Assembly (NCBI RefSeq): GCF_017301635.1
Contig: NZ_CP071091.1
Span: 4,042,001-4,106,000, forward strand
DNA: 64,000 bases
Direction: 5' to 3'
From: Myxococcus landrumus
Lineage (GTDB): Bacteria > Myxococcota > Myxococcia > Myxococcales > Myxococcaceae
The translations under genes were made by a program, and so were the position numbers. Position 1 is the first letter of the stretch. Each line of letters starts with the position of its first letter. Shown piece after piece: positions 60,895-64,000 of this stretch. The notes below the pieces were generated by a model that saw nothing but the letters and a program-made list of their open reading frames with translations, ran no database searches and was not told the origin of the DNA.

Positions 60895-61548
60895 GTGAGG
60901 GAATCCTCGGCCGCGGCTCTGGCAGTCCGACTCGCGCCCGTGGAGCAGCGAGCGCCCGTGTTGTTCGTCCATGGACTGGGCGACGACGCGAGCGCCTTCG
61001 ACGCCCTCCGCCAGCGACTGGAGCACGAGGGGTGGCCGCATCTGCATGCCCTCTCGCTCGCGCCGAACGACGGAAGCGAGAGCCTCTCCGTCCTCGCGCG
61101 TCAGGTGGCGCATGAAGCCCAGGCCCTGCGCGCCCGCACGGGTGCGCGCCGCGTCGACGTCGTGGCCTTCAGCATGGGGGCGCTCGTCACGCGCTACTGG
61201 GTGCAGTTGTTGGGCGGCAGGCTGATGGTGCGGCGCTTCATCTCCATCTCGGGTCCGCACGGTGGCTCCGCGCTGGCGTTCCTGGCGCGAGGCAAGGGCA
61301 TCACCCAGATGCGACCGGGAAGCCGGCTGCTCCGGGCCCTCGAGCGAGACACCCACCCGTGGGGCAACACGGAGGTGCACAGCTTCTGGTCGCCGTGGGA
61401 CCTGATGATTGTGCCCGCGTCCAGCTCACGCCTGCCGGGTGCCTGCGAGCGCGTCTTCCCGGTGCTCTTCCACCCGTGGATGCTCACGGATGGGCGGGTG
61501 CATGACGCGGTGGTGGACGTGCTCGGCTCGCCATCGGTGGCGAGGTGA
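60895..61548 (+). CDS. alpha/beta hydrolase, lipase-like
   Basis: A 217-residue alpha/beta-hydrolase. The N-terminal PVLFVHGLGDDASAFDALRQ oxyanion segment, a nucleophile elbow AFSMGALVTRY (Ser in A-x-S-x-G, an Ala replacing the first Gly), and candidate acid SPWDLMIVP and His GRVHDAVVD form a full triad. The layout recalls triacylglycerol lipase/PGAP1-like cytosolic esterases. No signal peptide. GTG 60895 is the start. It is convergent with the deacetylase gene, with only 3 bp between stops. Confidence 0.85.
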   Translation: MRESSAAALAVRLAPVEQRAPVLFVHGLGDDASAFDALRQRLEHEGWPHLHALSLAPNDGSESLSVLARQVAHEAQALRARTGARRVDVVAFSMGALVTRYWVQLLGGRLMVRRFISISGPHGGSALAFLARGKGITQMRPGSRLLRALERDTHPWGNTEVHSFWSPWDLMIVPASSSRLPGACERVFPVLFHPWMLTDGRVHDAVVDVLGSPSVAR

Positions 61549-61551
61549 GGC

Positions 61552-62520
61552 TCACAGCGCGGGAGACAAGCGCCCCGCGGCGTCGCGCAGGGTGACGACG
61601 TCACACTCGGCCCGGAGCCAGCCGAAGATTTCGCGCAGCCGCGCGAGCTTCGTCGCCGCGCTCACGCGCAAGTCCCGCTGCTGGCGGACCAGCTCGCCAG
61701 GAATGCCGTCCGAGGCGTCCAACACGTCCACGCCATGCAGCTCGAAGTTGAAGAAGGCATCGCCGCGGCACATGCGCCAGGCCGCGCGCAGGGTGCTCAG
61801 CGGCAGCGTGGTGGCGAACGTGCCGATGAACGGGAAGCGCAGCCCGGGGGTCACCGCCATGGGCAGCTCCACCACGGAGCCCGAGCCTCGCTGGTAGGGC
61901 CGCGCCGGGTCCGGACGGTACGGAACCCGGGGCGCGAGCAGCACGCGCGGCGTATCCAGCACGGAGCGGGAGGGCCGCCCCGCCAGGGCCAGCGCCCCCA
62001 TCACCGCCGCCTTCGCCGCGTAGTACGGCGTGGCGGGAAAGGCGGACGAGCCATACCGGTACCCCAGCGCCTCGGTGGCCGCGTAGAGGTCCGCGTTGAG
62101 CGTGTAGCCCGGAGCGCGGAAGCCCTCGGGCCGAACACCCGTGGCCGCGAGGATGGCGGCGTCCGCGCGCTGGAGGTCGTCCAGGATGGCGGCGGGGCCT
62201 CGGCGCGTGAGCGCGTAGTCGTGGGCGTGGCTGTGGCTCGCCACCTCGATGCCGGCCGCGTGGGCCGCGCGCATGCCCGTGGCGGCGTTCGCGTCCGCCT
62301 CCAGGTCCTCGCCAATGGCGAAGAAGGTGCCCGGCACACCCACCGCGCCGAGCAGCTCCATGAAGCGCGGCACCGCCACCGCGTGGACCAGGGAGCGGGC
62401 GCGCGCATCCAGCAGGGACTCGGGGAGCCCGTGGATGCGGCAGTAGTGCGGCAGCGAGTCGAGGTCGACGGAGATGGACGCCAGCCTCACGGTCCGCGCC
62501 CTCCCCGGCTCACGTGCCAC
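61552..62520 (-). CDS. polysaccharide deacetylase family protein
   Basis: A 322-residue NodB-type deacetylase. Metal-site motifs are the early ISVDLDSLP, the His pair in IEVASHSHAHDYAL and the FRAPGYTLN segment; the C-terminal domain continues through VVELPMAVTPG. These enzymes remove N- or O-acetyl groups from glycans or wall polysaccharides. GTG 62520 is taken as start; it overlaps the glycosyltransferase stop by 11 nt. It belongs to a minus-strand glycan cluster running off the right edge. Confidence 0.9.
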   Translation of the reverse strand: MAREPGRARTVRLASISVDLDSLPHYCRIHGLPESLLDARARSLVHAVAVPRFMELLGAVGVPGTFFAIGEDLEADANAATGMRAAHAAGIEVASHSHAHDYALTRRGPAAILDDLQRADAAILAATGVRPEGFRAPGYTLNADLYAATEALGYRYGSSAFPATPYYAAKAAVMGALALAGRPSRSVLDTPRVLLAPRVPYRPDPARPYQRGSGSVVELPMAVTPGLRFPFIGTFATTLPLSTLRAAWRMCRGDAFFNFELHGVDVLDASDGIPGELVRQQRDLRVSAATKLARLREIFGWLRAECDVVTLRDAAGRLSPAL

Positions 62521-63220
62521 GCACGCGGATGACGTAGAACAACTTGCCCACGTTCTTGAGGACGTTGGGCACGCGCTTGAAGAGGTGGATGGAGGGCTGG
62601 CGCTTCTCGTGGAGCTGGATGGGAATCTCCATCACCTTCAGCCCCTCGCGCCAGGCGCGGATGACGAACTCGCTGGCGAACACATCCATGTCCACCACGC
62701 ACTTCTGGATGACGGGCAGGAGCGCCTCGCGGCGGAACGCCTTGAGCCCATGCGTGTCCGTGCCCTGAAAGCCCAGCGTCACCTTGAGGAGCTTGTTGTG
62801 CACCCGCGTGGCCGCGCGGCGGATGAGGGGCCGCTGGTCACTGGCGCCCTTGGCCGCCTTGGACCCCACCACCATGTCCGCCTCGCCGCGCTCCAGCCGG
62901 GGCAGCGCCGCGTCGTAGAAGGTGAGGTCGCAGAGGTCGATTTCGTCACAGACGACGTACGTGCCCCGGGCCATGAGGATTCCCGCCTTGAGGGCGACGC
63001 CGTAGTTGGGACGCTCGGAGTGGAACCAGCGCATCCGAGGATTTCGAGCGCACATCTCCTCGAGGATGCTCGTCGTGGCGTCCTTCGAGCCGTTCTCCGC
63101 GAAGATGATTTCGTAGTCGAGCCCACGTGCATCCAACCCCTGGCGTAGCTCTTCCGCCGCCGAGGCGATGATGGACTCCTCGTTGTAGACCGGGATGACG
63201 ACAGACAGGTGCGGTGCCAT
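62510..63220 (-). CDS. glycosyltransferase family 2 (DPM1-like)
   Basis: A 236-residue GT-A-fold glycosyltransferase. The start HLSVVIPVYNEESIIASAAEE, the donor-site segment FAENGSKDATTSILEEM and VVCDEIDLCD (the DxD-type metal site) are typical of polyprenyl-phosphate or dolichol-phosphate mannose synthase-like GT2s. No membrane segment is visible. ATG 63220 is the family start; the frame extends upstream with poor sequence. It overlaps the deacetylase gene by 11 nt. Confidence 0.9.
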   Translation of the reverse strand: MAPHLSVVIPVYNEESIIASAAEELRQGLDARGLDYEIIFAENGSKDATTSILEEMCARNPRMRWFHSERPNYGVALKAGILMARGTYVVCDEIDLCDLTFYDAALPRLERGEADMVVGSKAAKGASDQRPLIRRAATRVHNKLLKVTLGFQGTDTHGLKAFRREALLPVIQKCVVDMDVFASEFVIRAWREGLKVMEIPIQLHEKRQPSIHLFKRVPNVLKNVGKLFYVIRVRGT

Positions 63221-63313
63221 GGAATCAGCTCTGAGCGGACAGCAGTCCCGCCCGCCTAGCATGGCCCGCGCCACCCGTCGACAAGATGCGTCGTACCGCG
63301 CGCGGCGGCTCCT

Positions 63314-64000
63314 TCAACCGTTCAGCGCCCGAGCACACGCCCGTCCCGCGAGGATGGCGTCCTCCATGGACGAGTACTCCCACTGTCCATAACGCCCCGC
63401 TGTGAGGATGCCAGCGTGCTCCAGGAAACGAAGGATTTCCGTCTTCGCCGGCCCGTAGGCCTCGTCATAGAGCACGTAGGCGTGGGGAATCTCACGCGCC
63501 TGGGCGAAGAGGATGTCGTCCGCGGAGTGGATCATCTGCGAGCGCAGCAGGTCCTCCACGGCGTACTTCTCCGCGGTGGCCGGGGACAGCTCGCCGTGGT
63601 GGCTGTACTCCACGTAGAAGGTGGCGGTGTCCTTCGGTGCCAGCGCGTCGTAGACGGCGGACGGTGAGCCGATGCGGTACGTGTGGAACTCCGGCTCCGG
63701 CAGGTAGATCCAATGCCAGGGCTGGCGGTTGGCGCCCCGCGCGGCCACCGCGACATAGGTGACAGTGGTGGCGCGCAGACGCTTCGCCGCGGCGACGACC
63801 TCATCGGGAACACCCGAGGGCCCCTGTGCCAACAGGCGCACCAGGCCGGGCAAGGACACGGTGGACACCAGTCCTGAATAGGACAGCATCCTGCCATCGG
63901 ACAGCGCGACCTTGCGCGCCTTCCAGTCGATGAACGTGGGCTCGGTGCGCACGCTCAACTCACCGCCCTCGAGGCCGCGCAGCATGGCGCGCGCGAGGCT
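63314..64000 (-). CDS. FAD-dependent amine-oxidase/protoporphyrinogen-oxidase-like protein (partial)
   Basis: The C-terminal 228 residues of a longer protein that continues past the window; the N-terminal FAD-binding region is not seen. Visible parts fit the flavin amine oxidase/NAD(P)-binding superfamily (SGLVSTVSLPGLVRLLAQ, WHWIYLPEPEFHTYRIGS, and a C-terminal Rossmann-like ILTAGRYGQWEYSSMEDAIL). Proteins of this type accompany glycosyltransferases as UDP-galactopyranose-mutase-like or protoporphyrinogen-oxidase-like enzymes. It is followed by the GT2 and deacetylase genes on the same strand. Confidence 0.75.
   Translation of the reverse strand, partial: SLARAMLRGLEGGELSVRTEPTFIDWKARKVALSDGRMLSYSGLVSTVSLPGLVRLLAQGPSGVPDEVVAAAKRLRATTVTYVAVAARGANRQPWHWIYLPEPEFHTYRIGSPSAVYDALAPKDTATFYVEYSHHGELSPATAEKYAVEDLLRSQMIHSADDILFAQAREIPHAYVLYDEAYGPAKTEILRFLEHAGILTAGRYGQWEYSSMEDAILAGRACARALNG

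Overview
The window is 64 kb of very GC-rich DNA (roughly 70% by eye, with strong GC preference at third codon positions). Its gene content points to a fruiting delta-type myxobacterium of the Myxococcaceae (Myxococcus, Corallococcus or Pyxidicoccus type). The pointers are many lipoproteins and TPR proteins, FHA/DUF4388 signalling proteins, a PilT paralogue, Pro-Asp-Ala-Gly linkers, GTG starts and 1-11 nt overlaps (ATGA, GTGA, TGATG) between co-directional genes. Assignment to a genus is an inference.

Layout. 0.3-6.7 kb is accessory-looking: an orphan RecT/Bet annealing protein, tRNA-Arg(TCG) and tRNA-His(GTG), then a lower-GC stretch of small lipoproteins, a DUF4328 membrane protein and a secreted FG-GAP protein, closed by tRNA-Arg(TCT) and tRNA-Pro(TGG). 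6.7-17.3 kb is core and mostly on the minus strand: rdgB-rph, an N-acetylmuramoyl-L-alanine amidase, selD, a TPR-FHA pair, a bamD-type gene, recX, a pilT paralogue and rplM-rpsI with promoter and terminator. 17.5-25.9 kb has a UvrD/PcrA-type helicase, a lipoprotein plus cysteine-ladder pair, an rRNA methyltransferase overlapping a TPR-metallopeptidase lipoprotein, a Maf/YceF protein and a DHH phosphoesterase. 25.9-31.3 kb has a small gene behind a sigma-54-like promoter and a 34-bp palindrome, a beta-propeller lipoprotein, tatD, tcdA and an orphan PD-(D/E)XK nuclease with the cysteine layout of AddB/Cas4 iron-sulfur nucleases. 31.4-40.4 kb has an SDR-mutY operon (MutY carries two AT-hooks), a DUF2934 protein, a MetE-like barrel protein, metH and an ArsR-methyltransferase fusion with a palindrome just upstream.

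40.4-53.7 kb holds a patatin-like protein, a CoA-binding protein, a YiiX-type papain-fold protein, SirB1-type and Nudix proteins, moaC, a Cys/Met PLP enzyme, trxB, a cyclic-nucleotide-binding protein, radC, a small DUF3006-like protein and recQ. 53.7-64 kb holds a 1231-residue membrane TPR protein, a lipoprotein, a 71-bp tandem repeat array, an epimerase-acyltransferase pair, a lipase-like protein, and a deacetylase, glycosyltransferase and oxidoreductase cluster that runs off the right edge.

Genome maintenance is well represented (RecT, RdgB, RecX, UvrD, MutY, RadC, RecQ, an orphan nuclease). Methionine and one-carbon chemistry clusters at 34-40 kb. The most striking unexplained structure is the array at 58.3-58.5 kb: three exact 71-bp units, each folding into two hairpins, with paired compensatory substitutions between copies and a U-tract after the last hairpin on the minus strand. 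No complete novel defence or biosynthetic system is evident. The other best leads are the period-3 cysteine ladder protein, the AT-hook MutY, the sigma-54/palindrome unit and the orphan nuclease.
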